The position numbers and the translations under genes were made by a program. Shown one piece after another: positions 1-7,610 of a DNA stretch of 11,756 nt (positions within the stretch are counted from its first letter, which is position 1; the number at the start of each line of letters is the position of its first letter). This DNA is from an uncultured Muribaculaceae bacterium (GTDB lineage: Bacteria; Bacteroidota; Bacteroidia; Bacteroidales; Muribaculaceae): positions 1-11,756 of the forward strand of contig CAJUAR010000078.1 of assembly GCA_910584495.1 (NCBI GenBank). Direction: 5' to 3'. The notes under the pieces are model-generated. The model saw nothing but the letters and a program-made list of their open reading frames with translations, had not been told where the DNA came from and ran no database searches.

Positions 1-1
1 G

Positions 2-112
2 GGTCCAAAAGTCGAAATTCCCGTTGTGAAGTTCGACCGTCCGTTTGCATTCTTCATCAACGAGACACAGACCGGCGCATGCCTCTTCGCCGCCCGCGTC
101 AACCAGCTGTGA
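2..112 (+). CDS. Serpin family protease inhibitor, C-terminal end only (partial)
   Basis: Only the last 36 codons before the TGA at 110-112 are in the window; the 5' part lies upstream. The tail reads VKFDRPFAFFI, then NETQTGACLFAARVNQL. This matches the serpin C-terminal signature (hydrophobic, D/N, R/H, P, F, hydrophobic) followed by the usual 'I-x-x-x-x-T-G-x-x-L-F-x-x-R-V' strand. It departs from the family in having Ala after the PF and AAR where most serpins have MGR. Serpins are suicide inhibitors of serine or cysteine proteases; secreted or surface-anchored members occur in Bacteroidota (for example miropin of Tannerella). The reactive-centre loop and any signal peptide are outside the window, so target and location cannot be judged. 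Confidence 0.8.
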   Translation, partial: GPKVEIPVVKFDRPFAFFINETQTGACLFAARVNQL

Positions 113-149
113 CGGTAGTGTAAAGATTAGTCATAAATTATAGGTAAGG

Positions 150-177
150 CCGCCGGCGCGATGGTTCGCCCCGGCGG
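150..177. terminator. GC-rich hairpin between convergent genes, probable shared terminator
   Basis: CCGCCGG (150-156) pairs perfectly with CCGGCGG (171-177). Inside, after a C/C mismatch, GCGA (158-161) pairs with TCGC (166-169) around a TGGT loop. The hairpin lies 38 bases after the serpin stop and 5 bases beyond the stop of the minus-strand acetyltransferase, where a shared terminator would be expected. Neither flank has a long T-run, so termination by a classical intrinsic mechanism is inferred mainly from position and stem strength. Confidence 0.55.
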
Positions 178-181
178 TGAT

Positions 182-691
182 TTATGGAAATAGTTTTTGG
201 AAAAGGAGGGCGTCGGCAAAGGTACGGCCACGGCGCAGCCATGAACGCAGACAGCCGCAGCTGCGATAGCCGGCACGGACAAACAAAGCCCGCGAAGCGG
301 CGTTGTCGTCGGCAACCTGGGCGAGCAGCGAATGTATGGCTATGGTGGCGGCATAGGCATCGAGCGCAAGGAGTGCCGCTGTGCCAAAGCCCTTGTGCCG
401 CCATGCGTCGAGGATGGCTATGCCCACGAAGGCATGGGCGTTATGCGGGTCGTAGTCGCTCAGGTCGACAATGCCTACTGCTGTGCCCTGCTCGTTGCAG
501 ACGGCAAGCCGCAGCTGACGCTCGGCATGAATATCAGCAGAATACGAAGTGATATATGAACTAATCAGCTGACGGCTTGGCGGAGCCGAAGTCAAGGCCG
601 AGCCACCATGATAGAGGTCGATTTCGAGAGTGTAGACAAGGTCGAGATCGCCGGGTTCGAGGGGACGGAGTGTTACTTTAGGCAAGGTCAT
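182..691 (-). CDS. GNAT family N-acetyltransferase
   Basis: This 169-residue protein has the size and layout of a single-domain GNAT enzyme, which transfers an acetyl group from acetyl-CoA to an amine (polyamine, antibiotic, or protein N-terminus). The opening VTLRPLEPGDLDLVYTLE is typical of the RimJ/SpeG-like branch. The acetyl-CoA pyrophosphate-binding motif A is visible as W97-R98-H99-K100-G101-F102-G103 at the start of a helix. Motif B is visible around N130 to Y142 (DDNAASRALFVRAGY), with the common Asn and the terminal GY. The ATG (691-689) overlaps the recR stop by four bases (ATGA), so it is the second gene of a recR transcript and probably translationally coupled. The substrate cannot be deduced. 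The C-terminal end (FADALLFQKLFP) is also family-like. Confidence 0.85.
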   Translation of the reverse strand: MTLPKVTLRPLEPGDLDLVYTLEIDLYHGGSALTSAPPSRQLISSYITSYSADIHAERQLRLAVCNEQGTAVGIVDLSDYDPHNAHAFVGIAILDAWRHKGFGTAALLALDAYAATIAIHSLLAQVADDNAASRALFVRAGYRSCGCLRSWLRRGRTFADALLFQKLFP

Positions 692-1305
692 AATTCAAAA
701 GGCGTTCTGGCAGCTATTGAGCGAACAAGCGTTGCCTCGTCGGTGTATTCAATTTCGTTGCCAACGCTCACTCCGCGGGCAATCTGGGTGACCTTCACCT
801 GCGGGGCTTCTTTGGCAAGCAGACGGTAGATATAGAAATTTGTAGTATCGGCTTCGACAGTAGCTCCGGTGGCAAGTATCACCTCGGCGACGGCGCCATC
901 GCGGGCACGGTCGACAAGCGAACGAATCTGCAGCATGTCGGGTCCCACGCCATCGATGGGCGATATCAGTCCCCCGAGAACATGGTAGACACCGCCAAAC
1001 TGGCGAGTGTTTTCGATGCACATCAAATCGCGGACATTTTCGACAACACACACCATACTATGGTCGCGTTTTGCCGATGCACAGATGGGGCATAGTTCGT
1101 ACTGGCTGATGTTGTGGCACATACGGCAGTACACCACACCTTGTCGCAGGGCTATGATGGCATTTCCTATCGCTTCGGATTCGCTGACATCGCGCCGCAG
1201 AAGATGGAGGGCAAACCTCAGGGCCGTTTTGCGGCCCACGCCCGGCAGACGCGACATGGCCGAGACGGCATTTTCAAGCAAAGTGGACGAAAATTCCTGT
1301 TCCAT
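688..1305 (-). CDS. recR: Recombination mediator protein RecR
   Basis: RecR works with RecO (and RecF) to load RecA onto SSB-coated single-stranded DNA during gap repair. The 205-residue length is normal. Visible parts in order: a helix-hairpin-helix segment LPGVGRKTA (20-28); a four-cysteine zinc finger (C60, C63, C72, C75); then a Toprim domain from about residue 82 (VCVVENVRDLMCIE, followed by YHVLGGLISPIDGVGP); and the C-terminal region with TQIARGVSVGNEIEYTD, which is highly characteristic of RecR. Start choice: the ATG at 1305-1303 gives MEQEFSSTLLENAV, which aligns with typical RecR N-termini, and the next Met (residue 17) would cut into the first helix. A promoter-like sequence sits only four bases upstream. 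It is followed by the GNAT gene with a 4-base overlap. Confidence 0.96.
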   Translation of the reverse strand: MEQEFSSTLLENAVSAMSRLPGVGRKTALRFALHLLRRDVSESEAIGNAIIALRQGVVYCRMCHNISQYELCPICASAKRDHSMVCVVENVRDLMCIENTRQFGGVYHVLGGLISPIDGVGPDMLQIRSLVDRARDGAVAEVILATGATVEADTTNFYIYRLLAKEAPQVKVTQIARGVSVGNEIEYTDEATLVRSIAARTPFEL

Positions 1306-1309
1306 GCCC

Positions 1310-1341
1310 CAAAATTAGAAAAAATCTCCCATGTCAACAAA
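1310..1341 (-). promoter_or_regulatory. Bacteroidota-type promoter for recR, nearly abutting its start codon
   Basis: Read on the minus strand, TTTG (1341-1338) is followed by exactly 20 bases and then TAATTTTG (1317-1310). This is a perfect match to the Bacteroides -33/-7 consensus (TTTG, 19-21 nt, TAnnTTTG). Only GGGC separates the -7 box from the recR ATG, so transcription would begin at or within a base or two of the start codon. The spacing is seen directly; the start point is inferred. Confidence 0.7.
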
Positions 1342-1419
1342 CAATTTGGACATAGAAAGGAGATTTTCGCCTCAGAATTGGTCAAAAAGGAAAATATTAA
1401 GTTTTGTTGTATTTCCACA

Positions 1420-1451
1420 TTTGACAGAAGGACACAATTATATTAATTTTG
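1420..1451 (+). promoter_or_regulatory. Bacteroidota-type promoter for the efflux operon
   Basis: TTTG (1420-1423) is followed by 20 bases and TAATTTTG (1444-1451), a perfect fit to the Bacteroides -33/-7 consensus. Transcription would start near 1456-1459, giving a leader of about 30 bases before the ATG at 1487. It is divergent from the recR promoter, with about 78 bases between the two -33 elements. I saw no convincing operator palindrome in that gap and no regulator gene beside it. Confidence 0.75.
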
Positions 1452-1486
1452 CGCGAATAAAAAAAGATTGACATCACAGCATACAA

Positions 1487-2893
1487 ATGAAAGGACTAAG
1501 TGCTCTTATAGGCACCTTGATGTTCGTGGGCACGGCAGCACAGGTATCAGCGCAGGAGGTTATCACCCTCTCGCTCGATGATTGCCTGAGCATTGCTTTG
1601 TCGGACAATCCCACAATCATCGTTGCCGACATGGAAGTGAAGCGGACAGACTACAGCCGCAAAGAAGTTATCGGGCAATTGTTGCCAAACATTGATTTCG
1701 GGGGCCAGTACAGCCGAACTCTCGAAAAACAGACTATGTACATGTCGGGCTTCGGCGGCATGGGGTCAGGCTCGGGCAGCGATGGCGAGGATAGCGGCGA
1801 AGAAACACCTGCGGTGCCCAAAATGAGCAACGGCATAAAAGTGGGCCTCGACAACACTATGTCTGTCGGCTTTCAGGCTTCGATGCCTCTTATCGCCCCT
1901 CAGTTGTGGAAAAACCTGCAGCTGAGCGACACCCAGATAGCGCGCAACGTCGAAGCTGCACACAAAAGCCGACAGGAACTTGTGAAACAAGTGAAGGATG
2001 CATATTATACCCTGCTCCTTGCCATCGATTCGCAAAAAGCCATCAAGGAAAGCTACGACATGGCCGCACTCACTCACGAGACCTATAAAAAACAATTCGA
2101 ACTCGGCGCAGCGTCGGACTACGACGTGCTCCGCACCTCTGTGGCTATGAAGAACATCGAACCCGAGCTCACCCAGGCCGAAATATCAATACGCCAGGCC
2201 CAGCTGCAGCTCGTCATTCTGATGGGTGCCGACAACACGCTGAAATTCAAGCCCGCGAGCACTCTGTCGGACTATGAGAAGACAATGTACGAGCACACGC
2301 TCTCGCTCGATACCGACATCAGCAACAATGCCGACATGCGCATGATGGACATCGACACCAAAATGCTGCACCAGTCCCTCGACATGCAGAAATTCGCCTA
2401 TCTGCCCACGCTTGCGCTCACTGCCAACTACAACTGGACAACGATGAACAACGGCTCGCCCTTCAAAAACCTGCGATGGTCGCCCTACTCCACCGTGGGA
2501 CTGAGCCTGTCCATCCCCATCTTTTCAGGAGGTCAACGCTGGAACCGTGTCAAATCCGCACAAGTGCAGGTGGACGAAATGCGCTTCCAACGCGAAAACC
2601 TCGAGAGGTCACTGTTGATGCAGGTTGAACTGGCCTACGACAACATCAAAAAAAACGTGCAGCAAATTGCCTCCAGTTCCGAAAGTGTGCGCCAAGCCGA
2701 ACGGGCCTACAACATCATGGAACAAAGTTTCGGAATAGGTGCCGCAAGCTACCTTAACCTCCGCGACAGCGAACTCGCCCTCACTCAGAGCCGACTGGCC
2801 TACTATCAATCCATCTTCAATTACCTCGTTGCCGACAGCCAGCTCGAACTTCTCCTCGGCAAAGCCCCTTTAGAAAATTATAAAAAGAAATAA
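1487..2893 (+). CDS. TolC-like outer-membrane factor of a tripartite RND efflux pump
   Basis: This 468-residue protein forms the outer-membrane and periplasmic channel of the pump encoded downstream. A signal peptide is clear (MKGLSALIGTLMFVGTAAQVSA, cleavage likely after residue 22). The mature N-terminus EVITLSLDDCLSIALSDNP is the standard opening of the OEP family. The two OEP repeats follow: residues about 28-250 (including YTLLLAIDSQKAIKESY and QFELGAASDYDVLRTSVAMKNIEPELTQAE) and about 285-460 (including FGIGAASYLNLRDSELALTQSRLAYYQSIFNYLVADSQLELLLG). The helical, coiled-coil-like stretches of the periplasmic barrel are evident. No lipobox Cys is present. Residues 86-112, in the first beta-hairpin (expected extracellular loop), are a Gly/Ser/acidic insertion. 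It is the first gene of the operon, with its own promoter, and sits 7 bases before the fusion protein gene. Confidence 0.93.
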   Translation: MKGLSALIGTLMFVGTAAQVSAQEVITLSLDDCLSIALSDNPTIIVADMEVKRTDYSRKEVIGQLLPNIDFGGQYSRTLEKQTMYMSGFGGMGSGSGSDGEDSGEETPAVPKMSNGIKVGLDNTMSVGFQASMPLIAPQLWKNLQLSDTQIARNVEAAHKSRQELVKQVKDAYYTLLLAIDSQKAIKESYDMAALTHETYKKQFELGAASDYDVLRTSVAMKNIEPELTQAEISIRQAQLQLVILMGADNTLKFKPASTLSDYEKTMYEHTLSLDTDISNNADMRMMDIDTKMLHQSLDMQKFAYLPTLALTANYNWTTMNNGSPFKNLRWSPYSTVGLSLSIPIFSGGQRWNRVKSAQVQVDEMRFQRENLERSLLMQVELAYDNIKKNVQQIASSSESVRQAERAYNIMEQSFGIGAASYLNLRDSELALTQSRLAYYQSIFNYLVADSQLELLLGKAPLENYKKK

Positions 2894-2900
2894 CACCACG

Positions 2901-3917
2901 ATGAAACACAATCTCATACCGGTATATGCCGCATTACTCGGGGCTGTGCTCGGCACGGCATGCAACAAAGAGGAAAAGAAGGTCGAGAAAGCCGAAGAGC
3001 TCCCGGTGGTCACTGTCGATGTGGCCCATCAGCGAAGCGTGCCTCAGTCCAAGGTCTACACTGCCACTGTCGAAGCCGAGAACATCAACAATATCGCTCC
3101 TGCATCACCTAACCGCATCAAGAAAATAAACGTAGAGGTCGGCGACCACGTTGATCGCGGACAGGAACTCGTTGTTCTCGACCGTGCAAACATCGACCAG
3201 CTGCGAATCAACAAAGAACAAATCGAGCGCGAATATAACCGTGCAGTGAGCCTGCTCAATATCGGCTCGGGTACGCAACAGGCTGTCGACCAGCTCAAGG
3301 CACAACTCGATGCCGCTCAGTCGCAGTACGACAACCTGCTGGAGAACACCGTGCTCCGCTCGCCTATAAACGGCGTTGTGACAGCTCGCAACTACGACCC
3401 GGGCGACATGACCGGCAACCAGCCCGTCCTCACCGTGGGGCAGCTCACTCCGGTGGTCAAGGTTATTATCAACATCAGCGAGACCGACCTTGCCGAGGTG
3501 AGACAGGGCATGCCCGTAGAAGTTCAATTCGACGCCTACCCCGACGAAGCCTTCTCCGGAACTGTCAACCGCATATACCCCACCATCGACCCGGCAACAC
3601 GAACATTCACCGTCGAAGTGCGCATTTCCAACCAGGGTGAAAGAATAAAACCCGGCATGTTTGCACGCGTAGCCATAGACCTCGGCAGCCAGGTCAACGT
3701 TGTTGTTCCCGACCGCGCAGTTGTAAAACAGACCGGCTCGGGTAACAAATATGTCTTTGTCCTCAAAGGCAACAAGGTGAGCTACAACAAAGTGGAACTC
3801 GGCCAGCGCCTGGGCGACAGCTACGAACTCATCAGCGGCGTTGCCGACGGCGACTCTGTGGTCATCTCGGGACAGACACGCCTCATCGACGGCTCTCAGG
3901 TTCAGGTACGCCGATAA
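2901..3917 (+). CDS. RND efflux pump periplasmic adaptor (membrane fusion protein), probable lipoprotein
   Basis: The HlyD/AcrA-type adaptor joins the inner-membrane RND pump to the outer-membrane channel. Of its 338 residues, the first 20 are a signal sequence ending GTA-C21, a slightly relaxed lipobox. It is followed by a charged NKEEKKVEKAEE spacer, so it is probably lipid-anchored. The first lipoyl half is about 60-95 (NNIAPASPNRIKKINVEVGDHVDRGQELVVLD). A short alpha-hairpin spans about 97-148, and the second lipoyl half about 150-182 (VLRSPINGVVTARNYDPGDM, then LTVGQL). A beta-barrel runs about 185-262 (ATRTFTVEVRISN, IKPGMFARVAI). The membrane-proximal domain ends IDGSQVQVRR. It lies 7 bases after the channel gene and 39 bases before the pump gene. 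Confidence 0.94.
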   Translation: MKHNLIPVYAALLGAVLGTACNKEEKKVEKAEELPVVTVDVAHQRSVPQSKVYTATVEAENINNIAPASPNRIKKINVEVGDHVDRGQELVVLDRANIDQLRINKEQIEREYNRAVSLLNIGSGTQQAVDQLKAQLDAAQSQYDNLLENTVLRSPINGVVTARNYDPGDMTGNQPVLTVGQLTPVVKVIINISETDLAEVRQGMPVEVQFDAYPDEAFSGTVNRIYPTIDPATRTFTVEVRISNQGERIKPGMFARVAIDLGSQVNVVVPDRAVVKQTGSGNKYVFVLKGNKVSYNKVELGQRLGDSYELISGVADGDSVVISGQTRLIDGSQVQVRR

Positions 3918-3956
3918 TTTTCCTTATTTCTTCGACGATATAAATACGACAATAAT

Positions 3957-6900
3957 ATGAGTTTATATGGCAGCGCAGTGAAACGCCCAATCATGACCAC
4001 CCTCTGTTTCGTGGCCGTGGTAATTCTGGGCTTGTTCTCACTCAAGCAACTACCTATCGACCTATACCCCGACATAGAGACCAACACCCTGATGGTGATG
4101 ACCACCTATGCCGGAGCCAGCGCGCAGGATATAGAGCAGAATGTGACCAGGCCGCTGGAAAATGTGCTCAACTCGGTGAGCAACCTCAAGCACATCAGCA
4201 GCAAGTCGCGCGAAAACATATCGGTCATAACTCTCGAATTTGAATATGGCGAGGACATAGACGTGCTCACCAACGATGTGCGCGACAAGCTCGACATGGT
4301 GTCGTCGATGCTTCCCGACGACAGCGAGCAGCCTATCATCTTCAAATTCTCCACCGACATGATTCCCATCATCATGCTGTCGGTAAACGCTTCGGAAAGT
4401 ATGCCCGGCCTCTACAAGATTCTCGACGATGCCGTGGCAAACCCTCTGGCGCGTATCAGCGGCGTTGGCTCGGTATCGATTTCCGGTGCGCCTAAACGCG
4501 AAATCCATGTCTATGTCGACCCTGTACGCCTGGAAGCCTACAACCTCAGCGTCGAACAAATTGGCAACATTATCGGAGCCGAAAACCGAAACATCCCCGG
4601 CGGTCCCTTCGACATCGGATCCGATACCTACTCGCTGCGCGTGCAGGGCGAGTTCGGGGCTTCGGAGGAAATGAAAAACATTGTCGTGGGCACTTCCGGC
4701 GGCAAGCCCATCTACCTTAGCGACGTGGCCCGAATTGAGGACAGCCTCGAAGAACGCACTCAGCAAACCTTCAACAACGGCCGGCAAGGCGCGATGATTG
4801 TCATCCAGAAGCAGAGCGGAGCCAACTCGGTAGAAATATCCGACAAAGTGCTCGAAATGCTCCCCTCGCTCCAGAAACGCCTTCCTGCCGACATTGAGCT
4901 TGGAATCATTGTCGACACTTCCGACAACATCCGCAACACCATTGCCTCGCTTGTCGAAACAGTGCTCTACGCCCTTCTGTTTGTGGTCATCGTGGTGTTC
5001 CTATTCCTCGGGCGCTGGCGTGCCACTCTCATCATCACCATCACCATACCCATCTCGCTCATTGCATCGTTCATCTACCTCTTTGCAACGGGCAATACCC
5101 TCAACATCATCTCGCTGTCGGCCTTGTCAATTTCCATAGGCATGGTTGTGGACGATGCCATAGTGGTGCTCGAGAACGTCACGACACACATCGAACGCGG
5201 CTCCGACCCCAAACAAGCCGCCGTACATGGCACCAACGAAGTGGCAATCTCGGTAATTGCGTCCACTCTCACCCTCATCGCCGTATTCTTCCCTCTCACC
5301 CTCGTAACCGGCATGACCGGCGTGCTCTTCCGCCAGCTGGGATGGATGGTGACTATCATGATGATTATATCCACAACTTGCGCCCTGTCGCTCACCCCAA
5401 TGCTGTGCAGCCAGTTGCTGCGCCGCAACAACCACCACGGACGCATCTATCAGATTTTCTTCACTCCCGTCAATCGTGGTCTCGATGCATTCGACCGCAG
5501 CTACGGCCGTCTCCTGGGATGGGTGGTAAGCCACAAGTCGATGACAATCATCATCTGCTTAGGCATTTTTGTCGGCTCGCTTCTACTGGTGCGACAAGTG
5601 GGCACAGAATTTATGCCAACTATGGACGATGCCCGAATGCGTGTCAATCTTGAAATGCCAATCGGCACTCGTGTCGAAATCTCAAGGGATGTTACCCAGC
5701 GGCTTGTCGAAGACTGGAAGCAGAAATATCCCGAAATAAAGATTATAAACTTCACCACAGGCTCTGCTTCGAGCGACAACACTTTTGCAAACCTGAGCGA
5801 CAACGGCCCCCACATCATTTCGATGAACATACGCCTCACCGACCCCGGCGAGCGAAAGCGCTCTGTCACCCAGATTGCCGAACTCATGCGACAAGACCTC
5901 AAACAGCAATACCCCGAATACAAGAAGGTGCAAGTGTCGACAGGCGGCATGGGCATGGGCGGTCAGTCGACTATCGACTACGAAATATACGGCTACGACT
6001 TCAACGAGACCGACTCGGTGGCAAAAATGCTTCAGAATGCCCTGTTCGAGATTCCAGGAACGGCCGATGTGCGCATCTCGCGCGCAGACTACCAGCCTGA
6101 ATACCAGGTGGACTTCGACCGCGAGAAACTGGCCCTCTACGGACTGAACCTCAGCACGGCGGCCAACTACCTCCGAAACCGAATCAACGGCCAGCTGGCA
6201 TCGCAATTCCGCGAAGACGGCGAGGAATATGACATAAAAGTGATGTATGCACCCGAAAACCGCACTTCGCTCGAAGACATCGAAAACATCCTGATCTACA
6301 ACAGCCAGGGCAAAGGCGTGCGCATACGCGACGTGGGCAAAGTGGTGGAGCGTTTCACTCCGCCAACCATCGAACGCAAAGACCGCGAACGCATTGTCAC
6401 CGTCAGCACCGTGGTGCAGGACGTGCCCATGAGCGACGTGGTGGAAGCTTCGCAGGCAAAAATCGAGCAGATGGACATCCCACAAGGCATCAACATCGAA
6501 CTATCAGGCAGCTATGAAGACCAGCAGGAATCGTTCGCCGACCTCATGACTCTTGCGATTCTAATCATCGTGCTTGTCTACATCGTGATGGCCGCCCAGT
6601 TCGAAAGCTACACATACCCCGGCATCATCATGACCTCGCTGCTGTTCGCCTTCTCCGGTGTGTTCATCATCCTGTGGATGACGGGACACAGCCTCAATGT
6701 AATGTCGATGATCGGTGCAATCATGCTCATAGGCATCGTGGTGAAGAACGGTATTGTGCTCATCGACTACATATCGCTCAACCGCGAACGCGGCATGTCG
6801 GTGCGACGCGCCGTTATCAACGGCGGCGAATCGCGTCTGCGCCCCGTGGTCATGACCACCCTCACCACCATCCTCGGCATGGTGCCCATGGCCGTCGGCA

Positions 6901-7067
6901 CCGGACAGGGTGCCGAGATGTGGCGACCTATGGGCACGGCTGTAATTGGCGGTCTCACATTCTCCACCATCCTCACCCTGCTCTTCGTGCCAGTGCTCTA
7001 CTGCGTCTTCGCCAGCCGTGGCATCAAGAACCAACGACGCAAGCTACGCAAGCAACTTGCTAAATAA
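3957..7067 (+). CDS. HAE1-type RND multidrug efflux pump, inner-membrane permease
   Basis: This proton-driven pump of the AcrB family has 1036 residues, full length for the family. TM1 (about 10-28) is followed by the usual LPIDLYPDIE into porter subdomains. The second repeat begins near TM7 (about 527-545, then VGTEFMPTMDDARMRV). The proton relay is intact: D399 and D400 in TM4 (GMVVDDAIVVLENV) and K930 in TM10 (GIVVKNGIVLID). Further family landmarks are the LGRWRATLIITITIPISLI block (351-369), STLTLIAVFFPL (436-447), the PMLCSQLL segment after TM6, and RLRPVVMTTLTTILGMVPMA (960-979). The acidic TM4 pair and the absence of a CusA-type methionine relay favour hydrophobic or amphiphilic drug-like substrates over metal ions; the actual substrate is unknown. 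The ATG at 3957 gives the standard cytoplasmic lead-in MSLYGSAVKRPI. The stop overlaps the next gene (TAATG). Confidence 0.96.
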   Translation: MSLYGSAVKRPIMTTLCFVAVVILGLFSLKQLPIDLYPDIETNTLMVMTTYAGASAQDIEQNVTRPLENVLNSVSNLKHISSKSRENISVITLEFEYGEDIDVLTNDVRDKLDMVSSMLPDDSEQPIIFKFSTDMIPIIMLSVNASESMPGLYKILDDAVANPLARISGVGSVSISGAPKREIHVYVDPVRLEAYNLSVEQIGNIIGAENRNIPGGPFDIGSDTYSLRVQGEFGASEEMKNIVVGTSGGKPIYLSDVARIEDSLEERTQQTFNNGRQGAMIVIQKQSGANSVEISDKVLEMLPSLQKRLPADIELGIIVDTSDNIRNTIASLVETVLYALLFVVIVVFLFLGRWRATLIITITIPISLIASFIYLFATGNTLNIISLSALSISIGMVVDDAIVVLENVTTHIERGSDPKQAAVHGTNEVAISVIASTLTLIAVFFPLTLVTGMTGVLFRQLGWMVTIMMIISTTCALSLTPMLCSQLLRRNNHHGRIYQIFFTPVNRGLDAFDRSYGRLLGWVVSHKSMTIIICLGIFVGSLLLVRQVGTEFMPTMDDARMRVNLEMPIGTRVEISRDVTQRLVEDWKQKYPEIKIINFTTGSASSDNTFANLSDNGPHIISMNIRLTDPGERKRSVTQIAELMRQDLKQQYPEYKKVQVSTGGMGMGGQSTIDYEIYGYDFNETDSVAKMLQNALFEIPGTADVRISRADYQPEYQVDFDREKLALYGLNLSTAANYLRNRINGQLASQFREDGEEYDIKVMYAPENRTSLEDIENILIYNSQGKGVRIRDVGKVVERFTPPTIERKDRERIVTVSTVVQDVPMSDVVEASQAKIEQMDIPQGINIELSGSYEDQQESFADLMTLAILIIVLVYIVMAAQFESYTYPGIIMTSLLFAFSGVFIILWMTGHSLNVMSMIGAIMLIGIVVKNGIVLIDYISLNRERGMSVRRAVINGGESRLRPVVMTTLTTILGMVPMAVGTGQGAEMWRPMGTAVIGGLTFSTILTLLFVPVLYCVFASRGIKNQRRKLRKQLAK

Positions 7068-7372
7068 TGAATCCAGATATGAAAGCAATATTCATAGCCT
7101 ACGACCAGGCACACACCGAACGAATCATCGAAATGCTCGAACGCCTCAACTGCCGTGGATTCACCTCGTGGGACGAGGTGAAGGGCCGTGGCAGCGTCGA
7201 CGGCGAGCCTCACTATGGCAGCCATGCCTGGCCCTCGCTGGCCGGAGCCATACTCACCATCGTTGAAGACAGCCGTGTGGACGCTGTCATGGCCAAGCTG
7301 CGCCAGTTCAACGACGAACGCCCCAAGCTCGGCCTCCGAGCCTTCGTCTGGCCCATCGAGCAATCCATCTGA
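7067..7372 (+). CDS. Small PII-like protein coupled to the RND pump
   Basis: I know no named gene for this 101-residue protein, but it has PII-family character. It opens with a beta-strand (MKAIFIAYD), then a helix (HTERIIEMLERLN). Next comes R30-GFTSWDEVKGRG-S43, which closely parallels the 'GxTxxEVKGxG' run before the T-loop of GlnB/GlnK. A shorter T-loop-like stretch follows (DGEPHYGSHAWP, with Y50 near where PII has its modifiable Tyr), then a strand AILTIVED, a helix VDAVMAKLRQFN, and a final strand LRAFVWPIE. No signal peptide or membrane segment is visible, so it should be cytoplasmic. Its ATG shares one base with the pump stop (TAATG), implying coupled translation. M5 (7079) is an alternative start and gives the more usual MKAIF opening. 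An allosteric or ligand-sensing role on the pump is inference; members of the PII-like superfamily (DUF3240, CutA-like) are known beside metal RND genes. Confidence 0.75.
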   Translation: MNPDMKAIFIAYDQAHTERIIEMLERLNCRGFTSWDEVKGRGSVDGEPHYGSHAWPSLAGAILTIVEDSRVDAVMAKLRQFNDERPKLGLRAFVWPIEQSI

Positions 7373-7389
7373 GACCCCACCATCCTTGC

Positions 7390-7434
7390 CACCACCCCGA
7401 AGGCTCGCATTGCTGATTCGGGGTGGTGTTTTTT
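7390..7434 (+). terminator. Intrinsic terminator of the efflux operon
   Basis: A perfect 12-bp stem, CACCACCCCGAA (7390-7401) with TTCGGGGTGGTG (7417-7428), encloses a 15-base loop and is followed directly by six T residues (7429-7434). It starts 17 bases after the stop of the PII-like gene. This is a textbook Rho-independent terminator for the + strand. Confidence 0.95.
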
Positions 7435-7435
7435 A

Positions 7436-7465
7436 TTGCAGCAAGTAATCAAGGCAATAATTTTG
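7436..7465 (+). promoter_or_regulatory. Possible promoter just downstream of the terminator
   Basis: TTG (7436-7438) is followed by 19 bases and TAATTTTG (7458-7465), a full match to the -7 box but only a partial -33. It sits in AT-rich intergenic DNA where chance matches are common. It could drive a long leader for the epimerase operon or a short separate transcript (see findings). Confidence 0.35.
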
Positions 7466-7610
7466 TTATTATATCCTTGCAACATCAAAAAAGCGAACAT
7501 AGACCAAATTGTCCCGGCCAGAGGAAAGACACAAAGCCTCCGGCATGTCACACATTGCTTTATTTCAGCATTTTTTGCTTCGGTTTTAGCTTAAGCTCAA
7601 AAAATTTCAT
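7466..7610. other. Intergenic stretch without a convincing gene
   Basis: The gap between operons runs from 7373 to 7703. Apart from the terminator and promoter elements listed separately, I see no protein gene in it. The only open frame (7423-7701) has no family-like sequence and runs through the terminator and promoters. There is a bulged 7-bp pairing near 7514-7543, a weak 4-bp hairpin followed by T6 (7556-7576), and the palindrome AGCTTAAGCT at 7588-7597. Confidence 0.6.
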
